Counted from the stretch's first letter, positions 34,327-44,172 are shown. The stretch: DNA of 64,000 nucleotides from Pseudomonas frederiksbergensis (GCF_003732705.1 NZ_MOBR01000026.1:30275-94274), one strand, 5' to 3'. Numbers and translations are program-made. The notes: generated by a model not told the origin, from the sequence alone.

Positions 34327-35016
34327 ATGTTGAAAGGCTACGGGGCTGTCATCCTCGATGGCGCATGGCTGACGCTTCAGCTCGCCTTGTCGTCCATGGT
34401 CCTGGCCATTGTTCTGGGGCTGATCGGCGTTTCGCTGCGTCTGTCCCCGATTCGTTGGCTGGCCTGGCTCGGCGACCTGTATTCCACGGTGATCCGCGGC
34501 ATTCCCGACCTGGTACTGATCCTGCTGATTTTCTACGGTGGCCAGGACCTGCTCAACCGCGTCGCACCGATGCTCGGCTTTGACGACTACATCGACCTGA
34601 ACCCGCTGGCCGCCGGCATCGGCACCCTGGGTTTCATCTTCGGTGCGTACCTGTCGGAAACCTTCCGTGGCGCTTTCATGGCGATCCCCAAGGGTCAGGC
34701 AGAAGCCGGCATGGCTTACGGCATGAGCAGTTTTCAGGTGTTCTTCCGGGTGTTGGTGCCACAGATGATTCGCCTGGCGATTCCGGGTTTCACCAACAAC
34801 TGGCTGGTACTGACCAAGGCCACCGCGCTGATTTCGGTGGTAGGTCTGCAAGACATGATGTTCAAGGCCAAGCAGGCGGCAGATGCCACCCGCGAGCCTT
34901 TCACCTTCTTCCTCGCAGTGGCGGCGATGTACCTGGTGATCACCAGTGTCTCGTTGCTGGCACTGCGTCACCTTGAGAAGCGCTACTCGGTAGGCGTAAG
35001 GGCGGCTGATCTATGA
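34327..35016 (+). CDS. aotQ: Arginine/ornithine ABC transporter, permease
   Basis: 229 residues with five to six membrane helices. The EAA loop of binding-protein-dependent permeases is in 'AEAGMAYGMSSFQVFFRVLV' followed by 'PQMIRLAIPGFTNNW'. It belongs to the HisQ/HisM class of polar amino-acid permeases and pairs with AotM in the membrane. The stop overlaps the aotM start by 4 bp (ATGA, 35013-35016). Confidence 0.93.
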   Translation: MLKGYGAVILDGAWLTLQLALSSMVLAIVLGLIGVSLRLSPIRWLAWLGDLYSTVIRGIPDLVLILLIFYGGQDLLNRVAPMLGFDDYIDLNPLAAGIGTLGFIFGAYLSETFRGAFMAIPKGQAEAGMAYGMSSFQVFFRVLVPQMIRLAIPGFTNNWLVLTKATALISVVGLQDMMFKAKQAADATREPFTFFLAVAAMYLVITSVSLLALRHLEKRYSVGVRAADL

Positions 35017-35711
35017 TCTTCGACTACAACGTCATTTGGGAGGCCCTGCCGCTGTACTTCGGCGGCCTGGTGACCACCCTCAAATTGCTCGCGCTGTCGC
35101 TGTTTTTCGGTCTGATGGCGGCCTTGCCGCTGGGGCTGATGCGCGTTTCCAAGAACTCCGTCGTCAGCATGAGCGCCTGGCTGTTCACCTACGTGATCCG
35201 CGGCACGCCGATGCTGGTTCAGCTGTTTTTGATCTACTACGGCCTGGCGCAATTCGAAGCGGTACGTGAAAGCTTCATGTGGCCATGGCTGTCCAGCGCA
35301 ACGTTCTGTGCGTGCCTGGCCTTCGCGATCAACACCAGCGCCTACACCGCCGAAATCATCGCCGGCAGCCTGCGTGCCACGCCGAATGGCGAGATCGAAG
35401 CGGCCAAGGCCATGGGCATGTCGCGCTACAAAATGTACAAGCGCATCCTGCTGCCGTCGGCCCTGCGCCGGGCGCTGCCGCAGTACAGCAACGAAGTGAT
35501 CATGATGCTGCAGACCACCAGTCTGGCGTCCATCGTGACCCTGATCGACATCACCGGCGCCGCGCGCACGGTCAACGCTCAGTTCTACCTGCCGTTCGAG
35601 GCGTACATCACCGCCGGCGTGTTCTACCTGTGCCTGACCTTCATCCTGGTGAAGATCTTCAAACTGGCCGAGCGCCGCTGGCTGGGCTACATGGCCCCGC
35701 GGAAGCACTGA
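35013..35711 (+). CDS. aotM: Arginine/ornithine ABC transporter, permease
   Basis: 232 residues, HisM-like. Five helices; EAA-type loop 'IEAAKAMGMSRYKMYKRILL' and 'PSALRRALPQYSNEVIMML'. It forms the heterodimeric channel with AotQ. Start overlaps the aotQ stop (ATGA), and the next gene starts one base after this stop, so these genes are translationally linked. Confidence 0.93.
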   Translation: MIFDYNVIWEALPLYFGGLVTTLKLLALSLFFGLMAALPLGLMRVSKNSVVSMSAWLFTYVIRGTPMLVQLFLIYYGLAQFEAVRESFMWPWLSSATFCACLAFAINTSAYTAEIIAGSLRATPNGEIEAAKAMGMSRYKMYKRILLPSALRRALPQYSNEVIMMLQTTSLASIVTLIDITGAARTVNAQFYLPFEAYITAGVFYLCLTFILVKIFKLAERRWLGYMAPRKH

Positions 35712-35712
35712 T

Positions 35713-36825
35713 ATGGAACGCATCGATCACTCATTGCCGTGGAGTCACCTGGGCAGCGAACGCCAGATTTCGGTGTTCCGCTTTGGCACGGGCGAGCGCA
35801 AGGCCTACATCCAGGCCAGCCTGCACGCCGATGAACTGCCGGGCATGCGCACCGCTTGGGAGCTGAAAAAGCGTTTAGGTGAGCTCGAAGCCCAAGGCTT
35901 GCTCAACGGCGTGATTGAACTGGTGCCGGTGGCCAATCCACTCGGCCTCGGTCAACTGCTGCAAGGCAATCATCAAGGGCGCTTCGAGGCGGGCAGCGGC
36001 AAGAACTTCAACCGGGATTTCGTCGAACTCAGCGCGCCAGTGGCCGCCGAGCTGGAAGGGCGCCTGGGGGATGATCCTCACGCCAATATCCGTTTGATCC
36101 GCCAGGTGATGAGCGACACCTTGGCTGCGTTGCCGCCGGCGACCAGTCAGCTCCAAGGCATGCAGCGCATTTTGCTTAGCCATGCCTGCACCGCCGACGT
36201 CGTACTGGATTTGCATTGCGATGCCGAAGCCGCGCTGCACATGTACGCCTTGCCGCAGCACTGGCCACAGTGGCGTTCCCTCGCTGCGCATCTGAACGTG
36301 AAGGTCGGTTTGCTGGCAGAAGATTCCGGCGGCAGTTCCTTCGACGAAGCCTGTTCGCTGTCGTGGCTGCGTCTGTCGCGCCACTTCCCGGACGCGCAGA
36401 TTCCGTTGGCGTGCCTGGCGACCACCATCGAGCTGGGCGGGCAGGCCGACACCGGTCGCCCGCAAGCTGAATTCCACGCCGAAGGCATCCTGGCGTTCCT
36501 CGCCGAGCAAGGCCTGATCAGTGGTGAATGGCCGAAACCGGCACACGAAGCCTGTGAAGGTATGCCGTTCGAAGGCACTGAATTGTTGTTCGCGCCGCAC
36601 CCCGGTGTGGTGAGTTTCCTGCGTAAACCCGGTGAATGGATTGAAGCCGGCGATGAGATTTTCGAAGTGATCGATCCGTTGGCGGATCGGGTCAGCACGG
36701 TGTGTGCTGGTACGTCCGGGGTGCTGTTTGCCATTGAACGGCTACGTTATGCCCAACCCGGTTTCTGGCTGGCCAAGGTGGCGGGGCGCGAAGCGCTGCG
36801 TCACGGGCGCTTGCTCAACGACTGA
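35713..36825 (+). CDS. aotO: Succinylglutamate desuccinylase/aspartoacylase-family protein
   Basis: 370 residues. M14-type zinc deacylase motifs: 'YIQASLHADELPGMRTAWEL' (H-x-D/E), 'GKNFNRDFVEL', 'VVLDLHCDAEAALHMYAL' (catalytic His-Asp) and 'CLATTIELGGQAD' (Glu). It is related to AstE but distinct from the real desuccinylase at 51107. Its place inside the arginine uptake operon matches aotO of P. aeruginosa, whose role is not settled; it is not needed for transport as far as I know. Starts one base after aotM. Confidence 0.88.
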   Translation: MERIDHSLPWSHLGSERQISVFRFGTGERKAYIQASLHADELPGMRTAWELKKRLGELEAQGLLNGVIELVPVANPLGLGQLLQGNHQGRFEAGSGKNFNRDFVELSAPVAAELEGRLGDDPHANIRLIRQVMSDTLAALPPATSQLQGMQRILLSHACTADVVLDLHCDAEAALHMYALPQHWPQWRSLAAHLNVKVGLLAEDSGGSSFDEACSLSWLRLSRHFPDAQIPLACLATTIELGGQADTGRPQAEFHAEGILAFLAEQGLISGEWPKPAHEACEGMPFEGTELLFAPHPGVVSFLRKPGEWIEAGDEIFEVIDPLADRVSTVCAGTSGVLFAIERLRYAQPGFWLAKVAGREALRHGRLLND

Positions 36826-36852
36826 CTGACTGTTTTTGTGAGAACCGACCGC

Positions 36853-37617
36853 ATGTACAAACTTGAAGTCCAAGACCTGCATAAACGCTATGGCAGTCAC
36901 GAAGTGCTCAAGGGCGTGTCCCTGAAAGCGGCGGCTGGCGATGTGATCAGCATCATCGGCTCCAGTGGCTCCGGCAAAAGTACTTTCCTGCGCTGCATCA
37001 ACCTGCTCGAGCAGCCGCACGCGGGCAAGATCCTGCTCAATAACGAAGAGCTGAAACTGGTTTCGAACAAGGACGGCGCCCTGAAGGCCGCCGACCCGAA
37101 ACAGTTGCAACGCATGCGTTCGCGCCTGTCGATGGTGTTCCAGCATTTCAACCTGTGGTCGCACATGACCGCGCTGGAAAACATCATGGAAGCACCGGTC
37201 CACGTGCTTGGCATGACCAAGGCTGAAGCCCGCGAGAAAGCCGAGCACTACCTGAACAAGGTTGGCGTGGCGCATCGTAAAGACGCTTACCCGGGCCACA
37301 TGTCCGGCGGCGAGCAGCAGCGCGTGGCGATTGCCCGTGCGCTGGCGATGGAGCCTGAAGTGATGCTGTTCGACGAACCGACTTCGGCCCTCGACCCGGA
37401 ACTGGTCGGCGACGTGCTGAAAGTCATGCAGGCCCTCGCGCTGGAAGGCCGGACCATGGTGGTGGTGACCCACGAAATGGGCTTCGCCCGTGAAGTGTCG
37501 AACCAGTTGGTGTTCCTGCACAAAGGTGTCGTCGAAGAAAGCGGCAACCCGCGTGAAGTGCTGGTGAACCCGCAATCCGAACGCCTGCAACAATTCCTCT
37601 CGGGCAGTCTGAAGTAA
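36853..37617 (+). CDS. aotP: Arginine/ornithine ABC transporter, ATPase
   Basis: 254 residues. Walker A 'GSSGSGKSTFLRC', signature 'MSGGEQQRVAIARALA', Walker B 'VMLFDEPTSALDPE' and the switch 'VVVTHEM' are all intact. This HisP/GlnQ-type ATPase powers AotQM. I chose ATG 36853 ('MYKLEVQD'); a GTG at 36838 would add five residues. The gene ends an operon before a REPIN and argR. Confidence 0.93.
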   Translation: MYKLEVQDLHKRYGSHEVLKGVSLKAAAGDVISIIGSSGSGKSTFLRCINLLEQPHAGKILLNNEELKLVSNKDGALKAADPKQLQRMRSRLSMVFQHFNLWSHMTALENIMEAPVHVLGMTKAEAREKAEHYLNKVGVAHRKDAYPGHMSGGEQQRVAIARALAMEPEVMLFDEPTSALDPELVGDVLKVMQALALEGRTMVVVTHEMGFAREVSNQLVFLHKGVVEESGNPREVLVNPQSERLQQFLSGSLK

Positions 37618-37680
37618 ACCGAACTCCCGTTGCGCACCGGGATAGTGCATGCTTCGCAACCTGAAGGCCGGCCGATCCCC

Positions 37681-37774
37681 TGTAGGAGCGAGGCTTGCCC
37701 GCGAAGAGGCCGTGTCAGTCGACATCATTTGTGAATGACACACCGCCTTCGCGGGCAAGCCTCGCTCCTACAGG
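37681..37774. repeat. REPIN (inverted REP pair) between aotP and argR
   Basis: TGTAGGAGCGAGGCTTGCCC and inverted GCGGGCAAGCCTCGCTCCTA flank a spacer with GTGTCAGTCGACATC. Confidence 0.9.
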
Positions 37775-37863
37775 GATCTTTGCTGGTTTTGAGATTTGCG
37801 TTCATTTACGGGCTAGCATTGGCCCATGCCTTTAATACTGTTTTCGCTTCGGATCACCCGCCC

Positions 37864-38844
37864 ATGACTGCCCATCGAATTGGTTTTCTGATTTGGCCCA
37901 GCACTAAAGCTCTGACGCTTGCGCTGGCTGAGGAGGCCTTGCGTGTTGCCCAGCGTGTGCATCCGGACGTTGTCTACGAACTGTCGTTCTTGCAGGCCGA
38001 ACCGCCGACCGAAGGCGCCTGGCAATTGCCCGGTGAGCCCTGGGCCGGCAAGCTCGAAAACTTCCAGAAACTGTTTTTGCTCGCCGATGAGCCGCCGACC
38101 GCACTCGCACCAGCCCTCAGCAGTTCGCTCAAACAACTGGTGCGCGCCGGTTGTGTGATCGGTGGTTTGTCCGCCGGTGTTTACCCATTGGCGCAACTCG
38201 GTTTGCTCGACGGTTATCGCGCCGCCGTGCATTGGCGCTGGCAGGACGATTTCGCCGAACGCTTCCCGAAAGTCATCGCCACCAGCCATCTGTTCGACTG
38301 GGATCGCGATCGCTTGACCGCGTGCGGCGGTCTGTCGGTGCTCGACTTGCTGCTGGCGGTATTGGCCCGTGACCACGGCGCGGAACTGGCCGGTGCCGTC
38401 TCGGAAGAACTGGTGGTCGAACGCATCCGCGAGGGTGGCGAGCGCCAGCGCATCCCGCTGCAGAACCGTCTCGGCTCCAGTCATCCGAAACTCACCCAAG
38501 CGGTGTTGCTGATGGAAGCCAACATCGAAGAACCCCTGACCACCGACGAAATCGCCCAGCACGTGTGTGTGTCCCGTCGGCAGCTGGAGCGGATCTTCAA
38601 GCAATACCTCAACCGCGTGCCGAGCCAGTACTATCTGGAACTGCGCCTGAACAAGGCCCGGCAGATGTTGATGCAAACCAGCAAGTCGATCATCCAGATC
38701 GGCCTGTCGTGCGGCTTCTCCTCGGGGCCACACTTCTCCAGCGCCTACCGCAACTTCTTCGGTGCCACGCCGCGGGAAGATCGCAACCAGCGGCGCAACA
38801 GCAGTCCGTTCGAATTGTCGTCGATGCCTTCAGAGCGCGGCTGA
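37864..38844 (+). CDS. argR: AraC/XylS-family arginine-responsive regulator ArgR
   Basis: 326 residues (P. aeruginosa ArgR is about 329). The N-terminal DJ-1/GATase-like sensor includes 'CVIGGLSAGVYPLAQLGLLD', and the C-terminal double HTH has 'EEPLTTDEIAQHVCVSRRQL' plus 'SIIQIGLSCGFSSGPHFSSA'. ArgR activates arginine uptake (aot) and the AST pathway (aru) and represses biosynthetic genes when arginine is present. I chose ATG 37864 ('MTAHRIGFLIWPSTK') by alignment memory; the frame opens earlier inside the REPIN. Its sites are predicted at 33278 and 44105/44156. Confidence 0.93.
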   Translation: MTAHRIGFLIWPSTKALTLALAEEALRVAQRVHPDVVYELSFLQAEPPTEGAWQLPGEPWAGKLENFQKLFLLADEPPTALAPALSSSLKQLVRAGCVIGGLSAGVYPLAQLGLLDGYRAAVHWRWQDDFAERFPKVIATSHLFDWDRDRLTACGGLSVLDLLLAVLARDHGAELAGAVSEELVVERIREGGERQRIPLQNRLGSSHPKLTQAVLLMEANIEEPLTTDEIAQHVCVSRRQLERIFKQYLNRVPSQYYLELRLNKARQMLMQTSKSIIQIGLSCGFSSGPHFSSAYRNFFGATPREDRNQRRNSSPFELSSMPSERG

Positions 38845-38904
38845 TCGCCAGTCGTTCCTTGCAGGCAACCAGTCGTCCACAGGCGACTGGCCTGGCGCTA
38901 CGCC

Positions 38905-41900
38905 TTAGTCTTCCATCGCTGAATCCTCCGAGTGCGACACCTCCATCTCCGCGTTATCGATGATCTCCTCCACGCCAAAATCAATGCCTGTGTTCTGGAA
39001 GTACGCATACAAGAGTTGCAGGCTGCGCTCGGAAAACGGGTTGGCGCGCAAGTCGACGCCTTCCGCGATGTTCACCGGCAGCTCCAACAGGTCGGCGGGT
39101 AACTCCAGAATTTCATTGTGGCTTAGGTTGGCATTCTCAAGGTTTTGCAGTTGCAGCATGCCGTTGGGCAGTTCGGTGATTAATGTGTCGTGCAGGATCA
39201 ATGTGCTCAGGTTCGCCATCTGGCTGACATCAGGTGCCAGGTACAGCGGGTTATCACTGAGGTCCAGAATATAGAGGTGATCCATGCCTGCGAGTGCGGC
39301 CACGGTGTTCGGGGTGAGCGTCAGGTGGGAATCGGTGACGACCAGGGATCTGAGCGCGCCCATGTTGAACACGGCATCAGGAATGGCACTCATCCGATAA
39401 TCGTGGACGGTCAGGGCCTTGAGCCTTGGGAAGCAGCGCAGGAATCCGTTGTTTACGGTGGTCCATCCTGCATCGCTGCTCAGAAACAAGTGCGATACAT
39501 GGCTGAAGTCCGCGTCCAGGGTGGGCAAGTCTCCGATGATGATCATGTCCAGGACCAGCTCGTAGGAGGTCTCGGTGGGATCGATGGGGTCGTCGAACAC
39601 GTCCGCTTCGATTTCTTTGCGCCAGGCTTGCTCGATCCGGTGTTTGAGCGCGTCCCGGATGCTGTGCTCGATCAGCAGTTGCTGGGGCGTGAACGGCTGC
39701 TCGGTGACAGGGTGCCGGGCCGGCACATCTGAGGTCCAGGCCGCCAGCGTAGAGACCATCGTGCTGTATTCGTTTTCCAGGCGCGTGAGTTCGATGCGCC
39801 CGGCTTCCAGGGTGCCGGGCAATCGGTAGACGAATTGGCTGGCTTCTTCGCGTCCAAAGCGTGGGTAAAGGTGTGCCGCTCGCTCCAGATCGGCTTGTGG
39901 CGCATCCACGCTAAAGTCTTGTTGGGAGTGTTGGTAACTGGCTTTGATCTGGTTGCGTGTGGTGTCGGACAAGGGGTTATCACTGAAGTCGAAACCGTTG
40001 ACCCGAATGGGCGGCAGATCGAACAGCTCGACAGGCAGGTGGCTGATCAAGTTGTCCGAGAGAATTGCGTTACGCAAGTGGGTGCGCGTACCGAGTCCGG
40101 CCGGTGTGTGGGACAGACCGCAACGGCTCAGGTCGAGGTATTCCAGCGCTGGCATGGCTTCCAGGCTGACGCTGGTGAGCAGCGGATTTCGGCATAAGTC
40201 GAGCGTGCGCAACTGCGTCATCGAGGCAATGACGGCTTGATCTTCGGCGCTCAGGCTGAGTCGGCAATTGCTGAGAATCAACTGGATCATAGTCGGGCGG
40301 GTCGCCACCACCTCCGGCAGGCTGTCCAACGGAATATTGCGCACCGCCAAGCGTCGAATACCGGTGAAGCGGTTCAGGAAGGCGCGAGCGCCGAGAGTCA
40401 TTTCGTTGCCTTCCAGCACCACGAAGCTGACGTGGCTGAAGTCGGCCTGGAACGTGGGCAATTCACCGATGATCGGTCGCGTGAATGAGAACAGGTAGTC
40501 GGGGTCGCCACCTTGGGCGTCGGGGTCGTTGAGCGCGGTCTGGCGACGCCAGCAGCGATGCAGTTCGCCGGACAGCCGGTGACGGTTCTGCGCGTCGGCG
40601 AACATTTGCTCCGGCGTCAACGCGGCTCCGGTTATGGGGTGCTCAGTCGCTGCGGTGTTGGTCCAGATGCGCAGGTCTTCGGCCAATTGCCGGAACTCTT
40701 CGTACATCCGCGAGAGCTCGATACGTGCGCCCGCCGGATGTTCCTGCAGGATGCGTGCATAGTCCGCGACTTGCTGCTCGGTGAAGGAGGGGAAGAGATC
40801 AAGGATCCGATCATTCAAAGACCCACGTCCGGGGTGGTACTGACGATAGCCATCGACGCCACCCGGCAGGCGCATGAGGTGAGGGTCATAAGACGGTTTG
40901 AGCAGCGGTTGCGAGGACAGCACGCTTTGCAGTTCCTCCAATGGCAGCGCATGTTGGCCAACCGCGTGCTTGAGCGCCTGGCCCTGACCGATGTTCAGGT
41001 TGATTTTTCGGCGCACGGTGTCGGGTAACGCGCGCAGCAGGCTGTTGTAGAAATCGTCCGTACTGGCCAGTGCTTCGCCGATCTCGTTGTAGGGCTGGTA
41101 ATGACCGTCCTCAGTTTGCACCAGCACCTTGCGCATGGCGGCGTTCGGTTGGCCGATGCTGTCGATGTTCGCGCCTTCGAAGGAAAAGCGGTTGACCTCG
41201 ATTCGCACGTTCGCCGACCAGCCTGGCAGGCGCGGCAGGGAATGCAGGGCCAGGCGTTCGGCATCCGGGTTGTCCACGCTCTCCAGTTCCAGGCTTTCGC
41301 GGGCGCGGACCGCGCGGATTTGCTGTTGCGTCCAGCGCGCCAGCTCTTTCAAGCGCGGGGCAAGGGTGCCTTGTTCAAGCTGTTGCAGTTCGATGGCGCT
41401 GGCGCTGAGCAACAACTCTTGCGCCGAACCGGACGGCAGGCCGGGCACCGCGTCCATGAGCTGGCGGGCCAACGGCTCGACGTCCAGTTCCTGAGCCCGG
41501 TAACGGGCTTCGAACAGGGTGCTGCGTTGGGTTTGCACGACCCGCAGAATCCGCGCACGCAGTTGCTTGGTGCGCACCTCCAGGGCCAGGCTCGGGGCGC
41601 CGAAGGATTCGTCGAATAAGGCCTTGATTTCAGCCTCGTCCAAGTGGCCGAGCGCGGCCTTGAGCACGTCGCCAGTGTTGGCGGCAATGTCATAAGGGCG
41701 CTCGCCGGTGCTGCTTTGCCAGGTCACCTCGCCTTGGTCGTCGATCAGGCGCAACGCCTTGTCACTGGGCCAGCGCAGTTGCTCCGTCAGCAGTTGCAAC
41801 TGGGTGGCGGGATCGGCTGTGAGCCAGGTGGCGGGCTGCTCGCTGCCCAGGCGCTCGATAAAGGTGTGCAAGTCCCGGTCAATCTTGAAGCGTTTGAGCG

Positions 41901-43944
41901 TATCGGCCAGCAGGGAGGGCAGGGGTTCATTGTCGACCAGCATCCGGCGCAGGGCGTTTTCGTGGTAGCCGCTGATACTCAGCACTGTTTCAAGGTCGTC
42001 CATGGACAAGGCGTCGGCGAGATGGCCGAAGCGCAGCAAGACTTTTTCGCGGTCCCAGGTCAGTGGTTGTTCGTGTTCGGTCTGCCAACTGCCGTTGCCG
42101 TTGTGTTTGAGTCGGGGCTTATAGGCGTCAGGCCGGGTCGGGTGTTCGATCACGAACGGCTCTTGGGTCGCCGCCTTACTCACTGAATAAGGTTTGCCTT
42201 CCAGCAGCAGGATGGTTTTGTCGTCATGGCGGCGCAGGCCCAGGTCGTCGGGGATGACTTTGGACGGGGACACGGTGTGTTCATAGGGTTCCAGGTCACC
42301 GTTCCAGTAACGGGTTTGCCCCTCGGTGGTTTTGACCGGTGTGAAACGGTCGATGAAGTCGATCCACTCCCGTGGCAAGACCTGACGAAACTCCGTGGTG
42401 ACGATGTTGCCACCGGCGGCGAAAATACCCAGCTGCACCAATGACTCCATAACGCCCAAGGTGTGGGCGAGGGCTTGCCGGGTCAGCCCCTCGGCCCAGT
42501 CGACAATTCCTTCGAAGGTTTCGTCGAGCAACTGGTACGCGGTGTACGCCAGCATCAACTCACCGAGGAAGGGCACGAAGGGCAGCGCCACGAACGCCGC
42601 AACCTGCAACAGGGCCGAGGCAATGCCGGTGAAAGAATCCCAGCGTTCCCAACGCGCCTTTCTATCGGCATTGGCGGTGGAGACGGCGATAGTGCGCGCG
42701 TCATTGAGGATCTTGTCGAGTTTGCGCTGATGCAGGTGAGTCCACAGATCGCCGCGAATCGGCGTTGCGGCGAATTGCAGATTGGCGTGGGCGGCGGGTG
42801 TTTCTCGCCAGCTCGGCAACGGATCGCCCTGGCTGCGTTGATGCCAGGTGGTTTGGGTCAGGCGATTGTTCAGGTCGGCAAAGAAGTAGCCGCGATCTTC
42901 GTGGGCAACGAAGCGACTGAAAAACTGCTGATAATTTTTCGAGCGAAGCCGCTGGCTCAGTTCAATCATGAACCGGGCGCTGGAGGGGTATTGCTTGAGG
43001 GGGTGCTCAGGGTCGTCGGGAATGTAGGCGATGACCGGCACGGTGTCGCGATGCTGCTCCAGGTCCGGAGCAAACAGCACAATGCCGGTGAGCCGGGCGT
43101 TCATCAGGGTCAAGTCATGGCACAGCAAGGGTTTGCCGTCGAGCAGCATGCCCTGCACGCCATCGACCAGCCCGCGTATCGAGCGATAGGTGCCGTTACT
43201 CAAGGGCTCGTCAGCAATGACCGCCAGTTCCAGCGCCATGCGCAGGGCAGCCTGGTGACTGTCTTTGATCTGCGGGTGTAGCACGGCGGCCACCAGCGGC
43301 GTGCTGACGCCCAGATTTTCTTCGAGAAAAGCCTGGTACTGCTTGCCGATGTCCAGTTCGCGACACAGCCGCGCGAAGGCGCCGATGCCGAGCCGATTCT
43401 TGATGTGCCTGAGAACATCGAAATGCCCGGTGGCGGAAGGTTGGGTGATGTAGGTCGAATCTGCCTCATAGGCGTCATCTTCTGCTTCGGCGGGTTCGAA
43501 GTTGTGCAGCGCCGCGTCCAGCAGCGAAACCGTCCAGGTGCGGGTGCCTCCGGACTTGATGGGAAACCACGGCGTGGTGGCGGGAATGTAGAGGCGCAGC
43601 CAGGTGGCGTTGACGTCCAGGTCCAGCCCGTATTGCTGTTTCAGGGCGGCGCGCAACAAGGGTTCACCGAAGGTGCGCGCGTCCTGAAGCTGTTCGAGAT
43701 GTTGGTCGATGCGGTTCTGGGCGTTCCAGTAGGTGGCATTCAGTCGTTTCAGCACGCGGTGCTGCGCGGGCGAAGCGCTGTGTAATTGGCTGATGAGCTC
43801 TGGGCGCGCATCGGTCAGGGTGGCCCGGCGAGTGGCGCTGGCCTTGATCAGCCACGTCGGCAGGGCAGTGGCCAGGTGCGCGTAGTGGGTGTCCGGGTGC
43901 CGGGGCCAGAAAGGTATCGGCTGGGAGTCCTTGGGAAGATTCAC
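38905..43944 (-). CDS. Large toxin/effector-like protein with duplicated leucine-rich-repeat module
   Basis: 1679 residues from GTG 43944 (AAGGA 7 nt upstream). The N-terminal ~1000 residues resemble the dermonecrotic-toxin-like (DUF6543-type) region of Pseudomonas effectors, with a hydrophobic helical stretch near residues 440-480 ('ALLQVAAFVALPFVPFLGEL'). Then a module of a helical domain plus LRRs occurs twice, with a period of ~305 residues (about 1050-1340 and 1355-1650): 'IIGELPTFQADFSHVS' versus 'IIGDLPTLDADFSHVS'. Family relatives often end in a NEL ubiquitin-ligase domain; I see none here. No signal peptide. It is inserted between argR and aruC; export route unknown. Confidence 0.75.
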   Translation of the reverse strand: MNLPKDSQPIPFWPRHPDTHYAHLATALPTWLIKASATRRATLTDARPELISQLHSASPAQHRVLKRLNATYWNAQNRIDQHLEQLQDARTFGEPLLRAALKQQYGLDLDVNATWLRLYIPATTPWFPIKSGGTRTWTVSLLDAALHNFEPAEAEDDAYEADSTYITQPSATGHFDVLRHIKNRLGIGAFARLCRELDIGKQYQAFLEENLGVSTPLVAAVLHPQIKDSHQAALRMALELAVIADEPLSNGTYRSIRGLVDGVQGMLLDGKPLLCHDLTLMNARLTGIVLFAPDLEQHRDTVPVIAYIPDDPEHPLKQYPSSARFMIELSQRLRSKNYQQFFSRFVAHEDRGYFFADLNNRLTQTTWHQRSQGDPLPSWRETPAAHANLQFAATPIRGDLWTHLHQRKLDKILNDARTIAVSTANADRKARWERWDSFTGIASALLQVAAFVALPFVPFLGELMLAYTAYQLLDETFEGIVDWAEGLTRQALAHTLGVMESLVQLGIFAAGGNIVTTEFRQVLPREWIDFIDRFTPVKTTEGQTRYWNGDLEPYEHTVSPSKVIPDDLGLRRHDDKTILLLEGKPYSVSKAATQEPFVIEHPTRPDAYKPRLKHNGNGSWQTEHEQPLTWDREKVLLRFGHLADALSMDDLETVLSISGYHENALRRMLVDNEPLPSLLADTLKRFKIDRDLHTFIERLGSEQPATWLTADPATQLQLLTEQLRWPSDKALRLIDDQGEVTWQSSTGERPYDIAANTGDVLKAALGHLDEAEIKALFDESFGAPSLALEVRTKQLRARILRVVQTQRSTLFEARYRAQELDVEPLARQLMDAVPGLPSGSAQELLLSASAIELQQLEQGTLAPRLKELARWTQQQIRAVRARESLELESVDNPDAERLALHSLPRLPGWSANVRIEVNRFSFEGANIDSIGQPNAAMRKVLVQTEDGHYQPYNEIGEALASTDDFYNSLLRALPDTVRRKINLNIGQGQALKHAVGQHALPLEELQSVLSSQPLLKPSYDPHLMRLPGGVDGYRQYHPGRGSLNDRILDLFPSFTEQQVADYARILQEHPAGARIELSRMYEEFRQLAEDLRIWTNTAATEHPITGAALTPEQMFADAQNRHRLSGELHRCWRRQTALNDPDAQGGDPDYLFSFTRPIIGELPTFQADFSHVSFVVLEGNEMTLGARAFLNRFTGIRRLAVRNIPLDSLPEVVATRPTMIQLILSNCRLSLSAEDQAVIASMTQLRTLDLCRNPLLTSVSLEAMPALEYLDLSRCGLSHTPAGLGTRTHLRNAILSDNLISHLPVELFDLPPIRVNGFDFSDNPLSDTTRNQIKASYQHSQQDFSVDAPQADLERAAHLYPRFGREEASQFVYRLPGTLEAGRIELTRLENEYSTMVSTLAAWTSDVPARHPVTEQPFTPQQLLIEHSIRDALKHRIEQAWRKEIEADVFDDPIDPTETSYELVLDMIIIGDLPTLDADFSHVSHLFLSSDAGWTTVNNGFLRCFPRLKALTVHDYRMSAIPDAVFNMGALRSLVVTDSHLTLTPNTVAALAGMDHLYILDLSDNPLYLAPDVSQMANLSTLILHDTLITELPNGMLQLQNLENANLSHNEILELPADLLELPVNIAEGVDLRANPFSERSLQLLYAYFQNTGIDFGVEEIIDNAEMEVSHSEDSAMED

Positions 43945-44104
43945 GGTGTTGTCCTTAAGCGTGTCGAGCGTGCTATCAGACCCGTGAATCTTTTTTCAGG
44001 TGCGGTACATAGTTACCGCACATTAACGATCGCCTTGAAATCAAATGCACGCGACTGCCGCTGATTCGCCGCATCGGTTTAAACTGCGCCTTTGCGACGG
44101 TATA

Positions 44105-44121
44105 TGTCGCATTGCCGTAAA
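44105..44121 (+). promoter_or_regulatory. ArgR half-site 1 upstream of aruC
   Basis: TGTCGC-N8-AAA (ATTGCCGT between), about 130 bp before the aruC ATG. Confidence 0.55.
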
Positions 44122-44155
44122 CCCGGCTAAAACCGGGGTTTGCGCTATAAGAAGT

Positions 44156-44172
44156 TGTCGCTTGGCGGCAAG
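44156..44172 (+). promoter_or_regulatory. ArgR half-site 2 upstream of aruC
   Basis: TGTCGC-N8-AAG, 51 bp after the first half-site in the same orientation, about 78 bp before the aruC ATG. Confidence 0.5.
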
